DNA of 64,000 nucleotides from Actinosynnema pretiosum. GTDB taxonomy: Bacteria > Actinomycetota > Actinomycetes > Mycobacteriales > Pseudonocardiaceae. Below the pieces are notes generated by a model. That model was not told the DNA's origin. It did not search any database and saw only the letters and a program-made list of their open reading frames with translations. The position numbers were made by a program, and so were the translations under genes. The DNA lies in the NCBI RefSeq assembly GCF_024171695.1, contig NZ_JAMTCF010000030.1:1-64000 (forward strand), given 5' to 3'. Below are positions 51,341 through 63,530 of the stretch, one piece after another (the first letter of the stretch is position 1; every line of letters begins with the position of its first letter).

Positions 51341-51904
51341 GTGGCCACCACCAACGACCTGAAGAACGGCCTGGTGCTGAACCTCGACGGCCAGCTCTGG
51401 ACCGTCACCGCGTTCCAGCACGTCAAGCCGGGCAAGGGCGGCGCCTTCGTGCGCACCACGCTGAAGCACGTGCTGACCGGCAAGGTCGTTGACAAGACCT
51501 TCAACGCTGGCACGAAGGTCGAGACCGCCACCGTGGACAAGCGGGGCATGACCTACCTGTACAAGGACGGCTCGGACTTCGTCTTCATGGACGGGGACAC
51601 CTACGAGCAGATCAACGTCCCCGGCGAGACGGTCGCGGACGCCGCGAACTACATGCTGGAGAACCAGGAGGCGGTCGTCGCCATCCACGAGGGCATCGCG
51701 CTCTACGTGGAGCTGCCGACCTCGGTCGAGCTGGTCATCCAGCACACCGACCCCGGCCTGCAGGGCGACCGCTCCACCGGCGGCACCAAGCCCGCCACCC
51801 TGGAGACCGGCGCCGAGATCCAGGTCCCGCTGTTCGTGACGACCGGCGAGAAGATCAAGGTCGACACCCGCGACGGCCGCTACCTGGGCCGCGTGAACAG
51901 CTGA
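51341..51904 (+). CDS. efp: Elongation factor P
   Basis: 187 residues in three beta-domains. Relieves ribosome stalling at polyproline. The functional loop reads VKPGKGGAFVR, with the tip Lys present but Gly where many actinobacterial EF-Ps have Pro (PGKGP). Conserved end TGEKIKVDTRDGRYLGRV. GTG start. Stop is one base before the nusB ATG. Confidence 0.96.
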   Translation: MATTNDLKNGLVLNLDGQLWTVTAFQHVKPGKGGAFVRTTLKHVLTGKVVDKTFNAGTKVETATVDKRGMTYLYKDGSDFVFMDGDTYEQINVPGETVADAANYMLENQEAVVAIHEGIALYVELPTSVELVIQHTDPGLQGDRSTGGTKPATLETGAEIQVPLFVTTGEKIKVDTRDGRYLGRVNS

Positions 51905-51905
51905 C

Positions 51906-52337
51906 ATGGGAGCCCACGTAGGAGCCCGCACGAAGGCGCGCAAACGCGCCGTCGACGTCATCTACGAAGCGGACCAGCGCGGTGTGGACGCCGTCACCCT
52001 GCTGTCCGACCGGGTGGGCTCGGCGGACGTCCCGCCGATCAACGAGTACACGATCTCGCTGGTCGAGGGCGTCACCGCGCACCGCGCGCGCATCGACGAC
52101 CTGATCTCGGAGCACTCCGAGGGCTGGACGCTGCAGCGGATGCCCGCCGTGGACCGCGCCGTGCTGCGGGTCGGCCTGTACGAGCTGCTGTGGGCCGCCG
52201 ACGTGCCCGACGCCGTGGCGATCGACGAGGCGGTGGAGCTGGCCAAGGGCCTGTCCACCGACGACTCGCCCCGGTTCGTGAACGGCGTGCTCGGCCGCAT
52301 CGCGGTCATCGCGGACCAGCTCAGGGCCGTTCTCTAG
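51906..52337 (+). CDS. nusB: Transcription antitermination protein NusB
   Basis: 143 residues. ARTKARKRAVDVIYEADQRG at the start (RNA-binding helix), RMPAVDRAVLRVGLYELLW and AIDEAVELAKGLSTDDSPRFVNGVLGRIA are the family signatures. Binds boxA with S10 for rRNA transcription. Co-transcribed with efp and ended by a strong hairpin. Confidence 0.95.
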   Translation: MGAHVGARTKARKRAVDVIYEADQRGVDAVTLLSDRVGSADVPPINEYTISLVEGVTAHRARIDDLISEHSEGWTLQRMPAVDRAVLRVGLYELLWAADVPDAVAIDEAVELAKGLSTDDSPRFVNGVLGRIAVIADQLRAVL

Positions 52338-52351
52338 CCGAACGAACACCG

Positions 52352-52382
52352 ACAGGCGGTCGCCCCAGCGGCGACCGCCTGT
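52352..52382. terminator. Terminator hairpin after nusB
   Basis: ACAGGCGGTCGCC (52352-52364) / GGCGACCGCCTGT (52370-52382), 13-bp perfect stem, 5-base loop. The remaining 52383-52656 before bldD is GC-rich spacer with no gene I can support. Confidence 0.8.
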
Positions 52383-52656
52383 TCGTGCTTCCCGGACGAT
52401 CTGAGACGCCCGCGCGGGGCGGCGCGGCTGCCGCGCGGTGCGCTCGGGGACGGGCGCGGGCCCTGCGGAACCCACCCCGCGCCTCGGCGAACGCCGTCGC
52501 GGGCGCTCCCTACAGCGCCTGCCGGACACGCCGCCGACGACCCCCAGGACGTCGGGCGACCGCGCTGCCCGCGAGCCGGGGCGCGGGCGGGACCCGCGCG
52601 CCGACCGGACCCGCCCCCGTCGCGCGGAGGCGGGCTCGCCGTGCCGGTCCGGAGCC

Positions 52657-53145
52657 CTAGTCCTCCTTGGACGGCCGGGCCTCGGGAGGCAGCACACCCC
52701 AGTCGATGAGCTGCTCGGTCAGCTCCCCGGGAGTCATGTCGTAGATGATCGCGAGCGAGCGCAGGTCCTCGGTGCGGATCGACAGCACCTTGCCGTTGTA
52801 GTCGCCGCGCTGGCTCTGGATGGTGGCCGCGTACCGGGCCAGCGGCCCGACCTTCTCGGCGGGCAGCTGCTGCAACCGCTCCAGGTTGATCACGATCTTG
52901 GTCGCGGGCTCCGCGCCCGACGGCACGCGGCCCTCCGGGAGCAGCTCGGCAACCGGGACGCCGTAGAAGTCGGCCAGCTCGGCGAGCTTCTGGACGGTCA
53001 CGGCACGGTCGCCGCGCTCGTACGAGCCCACCACCACGGCCTTCCACCGGCCGCCGGACTTCTGCTCGACGCCGTGCAACGAGAGGCCCTGCTGCTGGCG
53101 GATCGCGCGGAGCTTTGCCCCCAGCGCCTTGGCGTAGTCGCCCAT
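52657..53145 (-). CDS. bldD: Developmental master regulator BldD
   Basis: 162 residues. N-terminal helix-turn-helix of the XRE type (ALGAKLRAIRQQQGLSLHGVE, VGSYERGDRAVT). The C-terminal domain has the c-di-GMP motif RxD-x8-RxxD: Arg113, Asp115, Arg124, Asp127. Tetrameric c-di-GMP-bound BldD represses sporulation genes in streptomycetes; the same ligand sites are intact here. A near-perfect BldD box lies in its upstream region. Confidence 0.95.
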   Translation of the reverse strand: MGDYAKALGAKLRAIRQQQGLSLHGVEQKSGGRWKAVVVGSYERGDRAVTVQKLAELADFYGVPVAELLPEGRVPSGAEPATKIVINLERLQQLPAEKVGPLARYAATIQSQRGDYNGKVLSIRTEDLRSLAIIYDMTPGELTEQLIDWGVLPPEARPSKED

Positions 53146-53210
53146 GTGGCGGTTCTCCGTTCATTCGCCCCGTCAGCCGGTAGGGGACTGCCCAGGGGAG
53201 GCTTAGATCA

Positions 53211-53223
53211 ATACGCAGAGTAA
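53211..53223. promoter_or_regulatory. BldD box upstream of bldD
   Basis: ATACGCAGAGTAA matches the published consensus TNACNC(A/T)GNGTNA at every defined base except the first. It lies 66 bases upstream of the bldD start, in the gap shared with the pyr operon, consistent with known bldD autorepression. Confidence 0.75.
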
Positions 53224-53370
53224 TGATTGCTCTCCGTGGTCACCAGGTCAAGCTGATCTCACTGGGACAGGTGGGCGAGACCACTCCGACCACCCGGAAG
53301 ATTGACCTCCGCGGCCTGATACGGTGCTGGTCAGCCCGGTCTGCACCGGGTGTCCGACGTCCTTTAAGGA

Positions 53371-53396
53371 CCCGTCCGGCGAGGCGGGGAAGGAGG
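53371..53396 (+). promoter_or_regulatory. PyrR-binding RNA loop adjoining the pyrR ribosome site
   Basis: CCGTCCGGCGAGGCGG (53372-53387) matches the PyrR recognition loop ARUCCNGNGAGGYU at nearly all positions, and CCCG/CGGG can pair as its stem. The Shine-Dalgarno AAGGAGG (53390-53396) begins three bases later. UMP-bound PyrR would thus hide the ribosome site, the translational mechanism described for mycobacteria, rather than act through an attenuator. Confidence 0.75.
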
Positions 53397-53403
53397 TCCA
53401 GCC

Positions 53404-53976
53404 GTGGCGCCACGTCAACGTGGTGCGACGGACCCGGCCAAAGAGCGCGAATTGCTCTCGGCCGGCGACGTCGCGCGCACCGTCGCCCGAATGGCCCATC
53501 AGATCATCGAGAAGACCGCGCTGGATGCACCCAGCGCACCCGAAGTAGTCCTGATGGGGATCCCGAGCCGAGGCGCGCCGCTCGCGCGCAGGCTCGCCGC
53601 CCGCATCCGCGAGTTCAGCGGCGTGGACGTGCCCGTGGGCATCCTCGACATCACGCTCTACCGCGACGACCTGCGCAGGGGCCCCACGCGCCCCCTGGAG
53701 GCGACCTCGCTGCCGCCCGGCGGCGTGGACGACCGCCTGGTCGTGCTGGTCGACGACGTGCTGTTCTCCGGCCGCACGGTCCGCGCCGCGCTCGACGCCC
53801 TGCGCGACCACGGTCGTCCCAGGGCCGTGCAGCTGGCCGTCCTGGTCGACCGGGGCCACCGCGAGCTGCCGATCCGCGCCGACTACGTGGGCAAGAACGT
53901 GCCCACCGCGCGCACCGAGGACGTCGCCGTGCTGCTCGACGAGGCGGACGGCCGCGACGGCGTGGTGCTGCGGTGA
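53404..53976 (+). CDS. pyrR: Bifunctional pyr operon regulator/uracil phosphoribosyltransferase PyrR
   Basis: 190 residues. The PRPP loop VVLVDDVLFSGRTVRAALDAL and the IPSRGAPLARRLAARI segment are diagnostic. It binds pyr mRNA when UMP is high; a matching RNA site lies just before its own ribosome site. First gene of a seven-gene operon with overlapping stops and starts. Confidence 0.95.
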   Translation: MAPRQRGATDPAKERELLSAGDVARTVARMAHQIIEKTALDAPSAPEVVLMGIPSRGAPLARRLAARIREFSGVDVPVGILDITLYRDDLRRGPTRPLEATSLPPGGVDDRLVVLVDDVLFSGRTVRAALDALRDHGRPRAVQLAVLVDRGHRELPIRADYVGKNVPTARTEDVAVLLDEADGRDGVVLR

Positions 53977-54908
53977 GGCACCTGCTCGGCACCGAGGGCA
54001 TCGACCCGGCGCAGGCCATCGCGATCCTGGACACGGCGGCCAACCTCAAGCGGACCCTGCTGGGCCGCGAGGTCCGCAAGCTGCCCACCCTGCGCGGCCG
54101 AACCGTGATCACGGTGTTCTACGAGAACTCCACCCGCACCCGCGTCTCGTTCGAGATCGCGGGCAAGTGGATGAGCGCGGACGTGGTGAACGTCTCAGCC
54201 GGTGGTTCCAGCGTCGGCAAGGGCGAGTCGCTGCGCGACACCGCGCTCACCCTGGCCGCCGCGGGCGCCGACTGCGTGATCGTCCGGCACCCGGCCTCCG
54301 GCGCCGCCCAGCGGCTCGCGGGCTGGCTGGAGGCGGCGGGCACGTCCGTGGTCAACGCGGGCGATGGCACCCACGAGCACCCCACCCAGGCCCTGCTCGA
54401 CGCGGCGACCCTGCGCGAGCGCCTCGGCGAGGACCTCGCCGGCCGCCGGATCGCGATCGTCGGCGACGTGCTGCACAGCCGGGTCGCCCGGTCCAACGTG
54501 CACCTGCTCACCGCGCTCGGCGCCGAGGTCACCCTGGTGGCCCCGCCGACGCTGCTGCCGCAGGGCGTGCGGAACTGGCCGGTGGCCGTCTCGCACGACC
54601 TGGACGCCGAGCTGCCCAGCCAGGACGCGGTCATGCTGCTGCGCGTGCAGGCCGAGCGGATGCACGGCGGCTTCTTCCCGTCCGCCCGCGAGTACTCGAT
54701 CGCCTACGGGCTGAGCGAGCGCCGCGAGGCCCTGCTGCCCGACCACGCGGTCGTGCTGCACCCCGGCCCGATGCTGCGCGGCATGGAGATCGCCTCGGCG
54801 GTCGCCGACTCGCCGCGCGCGGCCATCACCGACCAGGTGCGCAACGGCGTGCACGTGCGCATGGCGGTGCTCTACCACCTGCTCGCACACGAAGAGGAAA
54901 CCCCGTGA
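53973..54908 (+). CDS. pyrB: Aspartate carbamoyltransferase catalytic subunit
   Basis: 311 residues from GTG 53973 (GTGA overlap with pyrR). Carbamoyl-phosphate site FYENSTRTRVSFEIAGK, GGSSVGKGESLRDT, DGTHEHPTQALLDA, and HPGPMLRGMEI near the end. Condenses carbamoyl phosphate with aspartate. No regulatory pyrI is present. Confidence 0.96.
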   Translation: MRHLLGTEGIDPAQAIAILDTAANLKRTLLGREVRKLPTLRGRTVITVFYENSTRTRVSFEIAGKWMSADVVNVSAGGSSVGKGESLRDTALTLAAAGADCVIVRHPASGAAQRLAGWLEAAGTSVVNAGDGTHEHPTQALLDAATLRERLGEDLAGRRIAIVGDVLHSRVARSNVHLLTALGAEVTLVAPPTLLPQGVRNWPVAVSHDLDAELPSQDAVMLLRVQAERMHGGFFPSAREYSIAYGLSERREALLPDHAVVLHPGPMLRGMEIASAVADSPRAAITDQVRNGVHVRMAVLYHLLAHEEETP

Positions 54909-56200
54909 ACCCGCTGCTGCTCAGGGGCGTGCGCCCCTACGGCGATGGCGAGCCGGTCGACGTGCTCGTCCGCGACGGCGTGATCGCCGAGCTGGCCGCG
55001 ACGATCGACGCCGCGACGATCGACGACGTCCAGGTCGTCGACGGCGACGGCGCCGTCCTGCTGCCCGGCTTCGTCGACCTGCACACCCACCTGCGCGAGC
55101 CCGGCCGCGAGGACACCGAGACCATCGCGACCGGGTCCGCCGCCGCCGCGCTCGGCGGCTACACCGCCGTGTTCGCCATGGCCAACACCGACCCGGTGGC
55201 CGACAACGCCGTCGTCGTGGAGCACGTGGCCCGGCGCGGTCGCGAGGTCGGCCTGGTCGACGTGCACCCGGTCGGCGCGGTCACCGCCGGCCTCAAGGGC
55301 GAGAAGCTCGCCGAGCTCGGCACCATGGCCAAGGTCGGCGTGCGCGTCTTCTCCGACGACGGCCACTGCGTGCACGACCCGCTGCTGATGCGCCGCGCGC
55401 TGGAGTACAGCCGCGCGCTCGACGCCGTCATCGCGCAGCACGCCGAGGAGCCGAGGCTCACCGTCGGCGCGCAGGCCCACGAGGGCGAGAACGCCGCCCG
55501 GCTCGGGCTCCAGGGCTGGCCCGCCTCGGCCGAGGAGTCGATCGTGGCGCGCGACTGCCTGCTCGCGCTGCACGCCGAGGCCCGGCTGCACGTGTGCCAC
55601 GTGTCCACCTCGGGCACCGCCGACGTGCTGCGCTGGGCCAAGGCGCGGGGCACGCGGGTGTCCGCCGAGGTCACCCCGCACCACCTGCTGCTCGACGACC
55701 GCAGGCTGGCCACCTACGACCCGGTCAACAAGGTCAACCCGCCGCTGCGCGCCGAGTCCGACGTGCTCGCCCTGCGCGCCGCGCTCGCGGACGGCTCCAT
55801 CGACTGCGTCGCCACCGACCACGCCCCGCACGCCGTGCAGGACAAGGACAGCGAGTGGTCCGCCGCCCGGCCGGGGATGCTCGGCCTGCAGACCGCGCTG
55901 TCGGTGGTCGCCGAGGCGATGGTCGCCACCGGCCTGCTCGACTGGCGCGGCGTCGCCCGCGTGATGTCCGAGCGCCCGGCCGAGATCGGCGGGCTGGCCG
56001 ACCAGGGCCGCCCGATCGCGGTCGGCGAGCCCGCGAACCTGGTGCTGGTCGACCCGGACGCCCGCTGGACCGTGCGCGGGGCCGACTTCGCCAGCATCGC
56101 GGCGAACACCCCGTTCGAGGGGATGGAGCTCCCCGCCGCCGTCGTGGCGACGGTCCTGCGCGGGCGAGTCACCGCGCTCAGCGGAAGGATCCAGCCATGA
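54905..56200 (+). CDS. pyrC: Dihydroorotase
   Basis: 431 residues, class I (PyrC-type amidohydrolase). Metal site FVDLHTHLREPGRED, DDGHCVHDP, HVCHVSTSGTADVL, TPHHLLLDD and CVATDHAPHA with the catalytic Asp. Closes carbamoyl-aspartate to dihydroorotate. GTGA overlap with pyrB. Confidence 0.96.
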   Translation: MNPLLLRGVRPYGDGEPVDVLVRDGVIAELAATIDAATIDDVQVVDGDGAVLLPGFVDLHTHLREPGREDTETIATGSAAAALGGYTAVFAMANTDPVADNAVVVEHVARRGREVGLVDVHPVGAVTAGLKGEKLAELGTMAKVGVRVFSDDGHCVHDPLLMRRALEYSRALDAVIAQHAEEPRLTVGAQAHEGENAARLGLQGWPASAEESIVARDCLLALHAEARLHVCHVSTSGTADVLRWAKARGTRVSAEVTPHHLLLDDRRLATYDPVNKVNPPLRAESDVLALRAALADGSIDCVATDHAPHAVQDKDSEWSAARPGMLGLQTALSVVAEAMVATGLLDWRGVARVMSERPAEIGGLADQGRPIAVGEPANLVLVDPDARWTVRGADFASIAANTPFEGMELPAAVVATVLRGRVTALSGRIQP

Positions 56201-56688
56201 CCCGCACCCTCCTGGCCCTGCTCTGCCTCGCCGTCTTCGTGCTGATCGCCTACGGCATGTGGCACGGCTGGCGCAGGCGCGCCCGCGCGCAGGAGCAGGT
56301 GCTCGCGCGGTTTCCGGCCCCGCCCGCCGAGCAGGGCGAGCCGGTGCTGGAGACCACCGGCGTGTACGTGGGCACCACCATCGGCGACGACTGGCAGGAC
56401 CGGGTCGCGGTCGGCGACATCGGCCACCGCGCCGAGGCCGTGCTGCGGCTGACCGGCCAGGGCGTGCTGGTGGAGCGCGACGGCGCCTCGCCGCTGTGGA
56501 TCCCGGCCGCCGACGTGCGCGGCGCGCGCACCGCGCGGGGGCTGGCCAACAAGGTGATGACGGCGGACGGCCTGCTGGTCGTGCGCTGGCAGCTCGGGGA
56601 CAAGGTGCTCGACACCGGGTTCCGGGGCGACGACAAGGACGTGTACGAGCAGTGGGTGGACGCCCTGAACGCGGGAGGCAAGGCATGA
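56197..56688 (+). CDS. Membrane-anchored PH-like protein of the pyr operon
   Basis: 163 residues. One N-terminal transmembrane helix (LLALLCLAVFVLIAYGMWHGW), then a beta-rich domain (ETTGVYVGTTIGDDWQDRV; GVLVERDGASPLWIPAADVRGAR; VVRWQLGDKVLDTGFRG) of the actinobacterial PH-like type. It is conserved between pyrC and carA in actinobacteria and its role is unknown. Overlaps both neighbours by ATGA. Confidence 0.85.
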   Translation: MTRTLLALLCLAVFVLIAYGMWHGWRRRARAQEQVLARFPAPPAEQGEPVLETTGVYVGTTIGDDWQDRVAVGDIGHRAEAVLRLTGQGVLVERDGASPLWIPAADVRGARTARGLANKVMTADGLLVVRWQLGDKVLDTGFRGDDKDVYEQWVDALNAGGKA

Positions 56689-57797
56689 GCAGCGCGGCAC
56701 TGGTGCTGGAGGACGGCCGCGTCTTCCGCGGCGAGGCGTACGGCGCGCGCGGCGCGTCGCTGGGCGAGGCGGTGTTCTCCACCGCCATGACCGGCTACCA
56801 GGAGACCCTGACCGACCCGTCGTACCACCGGCAGATCGTGGTGCAGACCGCCCCGCAGATCGGCAACACCGGCTGGAACGACGAGGACGACGAGTCGACC
56901 CGCATCTGGGTCGCGGGCTACGTCGTGCGCGACCCCGCGCGCGTCCCGTCCAACTGGCGCTCCCGGCGCGGGCTGGACGAGGAGCTGGAGCGGCAGGGCG
57001 TCGTGGGCATCTCGGGCGTCGACACCCGGATGCTGACCAGGCACCTGCGCGAGCGCGGCGCCATGCGCGCGGGCGTGTTCTCCGGCGACGACCTCGGCAC
57101 CCCCGAGGAGATGCTGGAGCGCGTGCGCAGCGCCCCGGAGATGAAGGGCGCGAACCTCGCGAACGACGTCACCACCGCCGAGCCCTACACCGTGGACGCG
57201 GTCGGCGAGCGCAAGTTCACCGTCGCCGCGCTCGACCTGGGCATCAAGTCGAACACCCCCAGGATGCTGGCCGCGCGCGGCATCGAGGTCCGAGTGCTGC
57301 CGCTGACGTCCACCCTGGACGAGCTGCTGGCGGTGGGCGCCGACGGCGTCTTCCTGTCCAACGGCCCCGGCGACCCCGCCACCCAGGCGCACGCCGTGGA
57401 CCTCACCAGGGGCGTGCTGGAGCGCAAGATCCCGCTGTTCGGCATCTGCTTCGGCAACCAGATCCTCGGCCGCGCCCTCGGCCGCGAGACCTACAAGATG
57501 CGCTACGGCCACCGGGGCATCAACATCCCGGTGATCGACGTGGCGTCCGGCCGGGTCGCGATCACCTCGCAGAACCACGGCTTCGCCCTGGAGGGCGAGC
57601 CCGGCGAGGAGTTCGGCACCGACTTCGGCCGCGCCCAGCTGAGCCACTACTGCCCCAACGACGGCACCGTCGAGGGCGTGCGCGCGCTGGACGTGCCCGC
57701 GTTCAGCGTGCAGTACCACCCGGAGGCCGCGGCCGGTCCGCACGACGCCGCGCCCCTGTTCGACGAGTTCGTGACCCTGATGAGCGAGGCCCGCTGA
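56685..57797 (+). CDS. carA: Carbamoyl-phosphate synthase small subunit
   Basis: 370 residues. The N-terminal half (LEDGRVFRGEAYG; FSTAMTGYQETLTDPSY) is followed by class I glutamine amidotransferase: LSNGPGDP, the nucleophile in GICFGNQILG, and VQYHPEAAAGPHD. Supplies ammonia to CarB. ATG 56685 overlaps the preceding stop. Confidence 0.96.
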   Translation: MSSAALVLEDGRVFRGEAYGARGASLGEAVFSTAMTGYQETLTDPSYHRQIVVQTAPQIGNTGWNDEDDESTRIWVAGYVVRDPARVPSNWRSRRGLDEELERQGVVGISGVDTRMLTRHLRERGAMRAGVFSGDDLGTPEEMLERVRSAPEMKGANLANDVTTAEPYTVDAVGERKFTVAALDLGIKSNTPRMLAARGIEVRVLPLTSTLDELLAVGADGVFLSNGPGDPATQAHAVDLTRGVLERKIPLFGICFGNQILGRALGRETYKMRYGHRGINIPVIDVASGRVAITSQNHGFALEGEPGEEFGTDFGRAQLSHYCPNDGTVEGVRALDVPAFSVQYHPEAAAGPHDAAPLFDEFVTLMSEAR

Positions 57798-57798
57798 C

Positions 57799-61094
<3,296 letters not shown>

Positions 61095-61098
<4 letters not shown>

Positions 61099-61913
61099 GG
61101 TTCGGCGAGCGGCTGGCGCGGGTGGTCTCCGAGCGGGGCCCCCTGTGCGTCGGCATCGACCCGCACCCCGGCCTGCTGGCGTCCTGGGGGCTTCCCCAGG
61201 ACGCCTCCGGGCTGGAGCGCTTCGCCCTGACCTGCGTCGAGGCCTTCGGGGCCGAGGCGGCCGTGGTCAAGCCCCAGTCGGCGTTCTTCGAGGCGCACGG
61301 GTCGCGGGGCGTGGCCGTGCTGGAGCGCGTGATCGCCGATCTGCGGTCGGCCGGGGCCCTCGTGCTGGTCGACGCCAAGCGGGGTGACATCGGGTCCACC
61401 ATGGCCGCCTACGCGGCGGCCTACCTGACCGAGGGCTCGCCGCTGGCGGGCGACGCGGTCACGCTGTCCCCCTACCTCGGCTTCGGCGCGCTCGAACCGG
61501 CGCTCGCCGCCGCCGAGGAGTCCGGCCGGGGTGTGTTCGTGCTCGCCCTCACCTCCAACCCCGAGGGCGCCTCCGTGCAGCGCGCGCGGGGCGCGGACGG
61601 GGTCGAGGTCGCGCAGGCCGTGGTCGACGCGGCGGGCGCGCGCAACGCGGGCGTGTCGCCGCTCGGCGACGTCGGGCTGGTGGTCGGGGCGACCGTCCAC
61701 GAGTTGGGGGTCGACCTGTCGGGGCTGAACGGGCCGGTGCTCGCGCCGGGCTTCGGCGCCCAGGGCGCTACCGTGGCTGACCTGCGGAAACTCTTCGGCG
61801 AGGAGCTCCGCGGGGTGCTCCCCACGACCTCCCGGGACGTGCTCCGGCACGGCCCCTCGGTGTCCGATTTGCGGGTTGCGACGCGCCGGGTCCTGGACTC
61901 GTTCACGGTGTGA
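61095..61913 (+). CDS. pyrF: Orotidine 5'-phosphate decarboxylase
   Basis: 272 residues of the actinobacterial type: LCVGIDPHPGLLASWG, VVKPQSAFFEAHGSRG, VDAKRGDIGSTMAAYAAAYL (catalytic Lys/Asp set), VLAPGFGAQGATVADL. Converts OMP to UMP, the effector of PyrR. GTG overlaps the carB stop. End of the pyr operon. Confidence 0.95.
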
Positions 61914-62221
61914 TCACGATCAAATCCCGGCCCGGTTAGCGTGGTCCGCTCACCTGCGAAAACGGGGCCTGGTACGGTCACGGCCACCGGTTGGGAGCAC
62001 CGCCGACGGGCGCATACCACACAGGTGACGCGCACAGCATTGCCGGTGGCGGTGAAGGCTCTTCCGGAGGGTGTTGGTACTACTACCACCCGCCGCAACC
62101 GCCGAACGCTGAAGATTTACCTGACTGGGTGGTAACAGACCCGTGTTGTACCCAGGCAATTGCGCTCGGTACGGTCGCGACGCAGATCCAGAATTGAAAT
62201 TCCCACACCACGGAGGAAATC
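61914..62221. other. Spacer between pyrF and mihF with the mihF promoter region
   Basis: 308 bases, AT-richer toward the right end. TTGTAC (62146-62151), 18 bases, TACGGT (62170-62175) is a plausible housekeeping promoter about 45 bases before the mihF GTG. A 68-codon TTG-started frame (61991-62197) crosses this promoter, and I do not regard it as a gene. No terminator hairpin stands out after pyrF. Confidence 0.4.
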
Positions 62222-62539
62222 GTGGCCCTTCCCCAGCTTACCGAGGAGCAGCGGGCCGCAGCGCTGGAGAAGGCTGCTGCCGCTCGTCGCGCTCGCGCTG
62301 AGCTCAAGGAGCGCCTCAAGCGTGGCGGCACGACCCTGAAGGACGTGCTGAAGGCTGCTGAGAGCGACGAGGTCCTTGGCAAGATGAAGGTGTCGGCGCT
62401 GCTCGAGGCGCTGCCCGGCGTCGGCAAGGTCCGCGCCCAGCAGATCATGGAGCGGCTGGAGATCGCGCCGAGCCGCCGCCTGCGGGGCCTGGGCGACCGC
62501 CAGCGCAAGGCGCTGCTCACCGAGTTCAGCGGCGAGTGA
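62222..62539 (+). CDS. mihF: Actinobacterial integration host factor
   Basis: 105 residues. Basic helical N-terminus (LTEEQRAAALEKAAAARRARAELKERLKRG), then the helix-two-turn-helix core KVSALLEALPGVGKVRAQQIMERLEIAPSRRLRGLG (read in pieces). Nucleoid-associated DNA-binding protein unrelated to E. coli IHF. GTG start with GGAGG. Followed by gmk through a GTGA overlap, the standard actinobacterial order. Confidence 0.95.
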   Translation: MALPQLTEEQRAAALEKAAAARRARAELKERLKRGGTTLKDVLKAAESDEVLGKMKVSALLEALPGVGKVRAQQIMERLEIAPSRRLRGLGDRQRKALLTEFSGE

Positions 62540-63135
62540 GTGACGGCACCGAGGCGGGGTCGGGCGTTCGCGCCCGGCCCCGCCTCACCGTTCTGTCGGG
62601 TCCGTCCGGCGTCGGCAAGTCCAGCGTGCTGGCCGAGCTGCGCGGCAGGGACCCGGAGCTGCACTACAGCGTCTCGGTGACCACCAGGAAGCCGAGGCCG
62701 GGCGAGCTGGACGGCGTCCACTACCACTTCGTGGACGACGCCCGGTTCGACCGCATGGTCGCCGCGGGCGAGCTCCTGGAGCACGCCGAGTTCGCGGGCA
62801 ACCGCTACGGCACCCCCAGGGCGCCGGTGGAGGCCGCGCTGGCGGCAGGCCTGCCCTCCCTGCTGGAGATCGAGCTGCAGGGCGCCAGGCAGGTCAGGGC
62901 CGCGATGCCCGAGGCCCAGCTGGTCATGCTCGCCCCTCCCTCGTGGGAGGACCTCGTCGCCCGGCTCACCGGCCGAGGCACCGAGGACCCCGCCGTCGTC
63001 GAGCGCAGGCTCGTGATCGCCAGGCAGGAGCTGGCGGCCGAACCCGAGTTCGACGAGGTCGTCGTCAACGACGACGTGCGTTCGGCGGCGACGAAGTTGC
63101 TAGACTTGGTGGTCGGCCCGCCGCCCGGCGCCTGA
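62536..63135 (+). CDS. gmk: Guanylate kinase
   Basis: 199 residues. Walker A SGPSGVGKSS (Lys28), SVSVTTRKPRPGELDGVHYHFV (GMP binding), LLEHAEFAGNRYGTP and IELQGARQVR. Phosphorylates GMP to GDP. Confidence 0.96.
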   Translation: MSDGTEAGSGVRARPRLTVLSGPSGVGKSSVLAELRGRDPELHYSVSVTTRKPRPGELDGVHYHFVDDARFDRMVAAGELLEHAEFAGNRYGTPRAPVEAALAAGLPSLLEIELQGARQVRAAMPEAQLVMLAPPSWEDLVARLTGRGTEDPAVVERRLVIARQELAAEPEFDEVVVNDDVRSAATKLLDLVVGPPPGA

Positions 63136-63251
63136 CGCGCCGGTGGAGCCGCCCCGGACGCGCCCTCGCAGGCGGGGGAGCCGGGGGAGGGCGCCGAGAG
63201 GCGCGGGACGACCGAGGCTTGATCGAACACCGACCGCAGGAGCGTTGACGA

Positions 63252-63530
63252 GTGACCACGCACACCGAGCTGGGCCCCCTGTCCGGGTCCCCGGAGGGCA
63301 TCACCAACCCGCCGATCGACGACCTGCTGGAGCAGGTCAGCTCGAAGTACGCGCTGGTGATCTACGCGGCCAAGCGGGCGCGCCAGATCAACGACTACTA
63401 CGCCCAGCTCGGCGAGGGCCTGCTGGAGTACGTCGGCCCGCTGGTCGAGCCCGGCCCGCGCGAGAAGCCGCTCTCCATCGCGCTCAGGGAGATCCACGCC
63501 GGCCTCCTCGAGCACACCGAGGGCGAGTGA
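63252..63530 (+). CDS. rpoZ: RNA polymerase omega subunit
   Basis: 92 residues. GITNPPIDDLLEQVSSKYALVIYAAKRARQINDYY is the conserved omega core (read in pieces). It supports beta-prime folding. GTG start. Its stop overlaps the coaBC GTG. Confidence 0.95.
   Translation: MTTHTELGPLSGSPEGITNPPIDDLLEQVSSKYALVIYAAKRARQINDYYAQLGEGLLEYVGPLVEPGPREKPLSIALREIHAGLLEHTEGE

Noticed and set aside
61991..62197. 68-codon TTG-started frame before mihF
   Set aside because: No ribosome site, odd composition, and it overlaps the likely mihF promoter.
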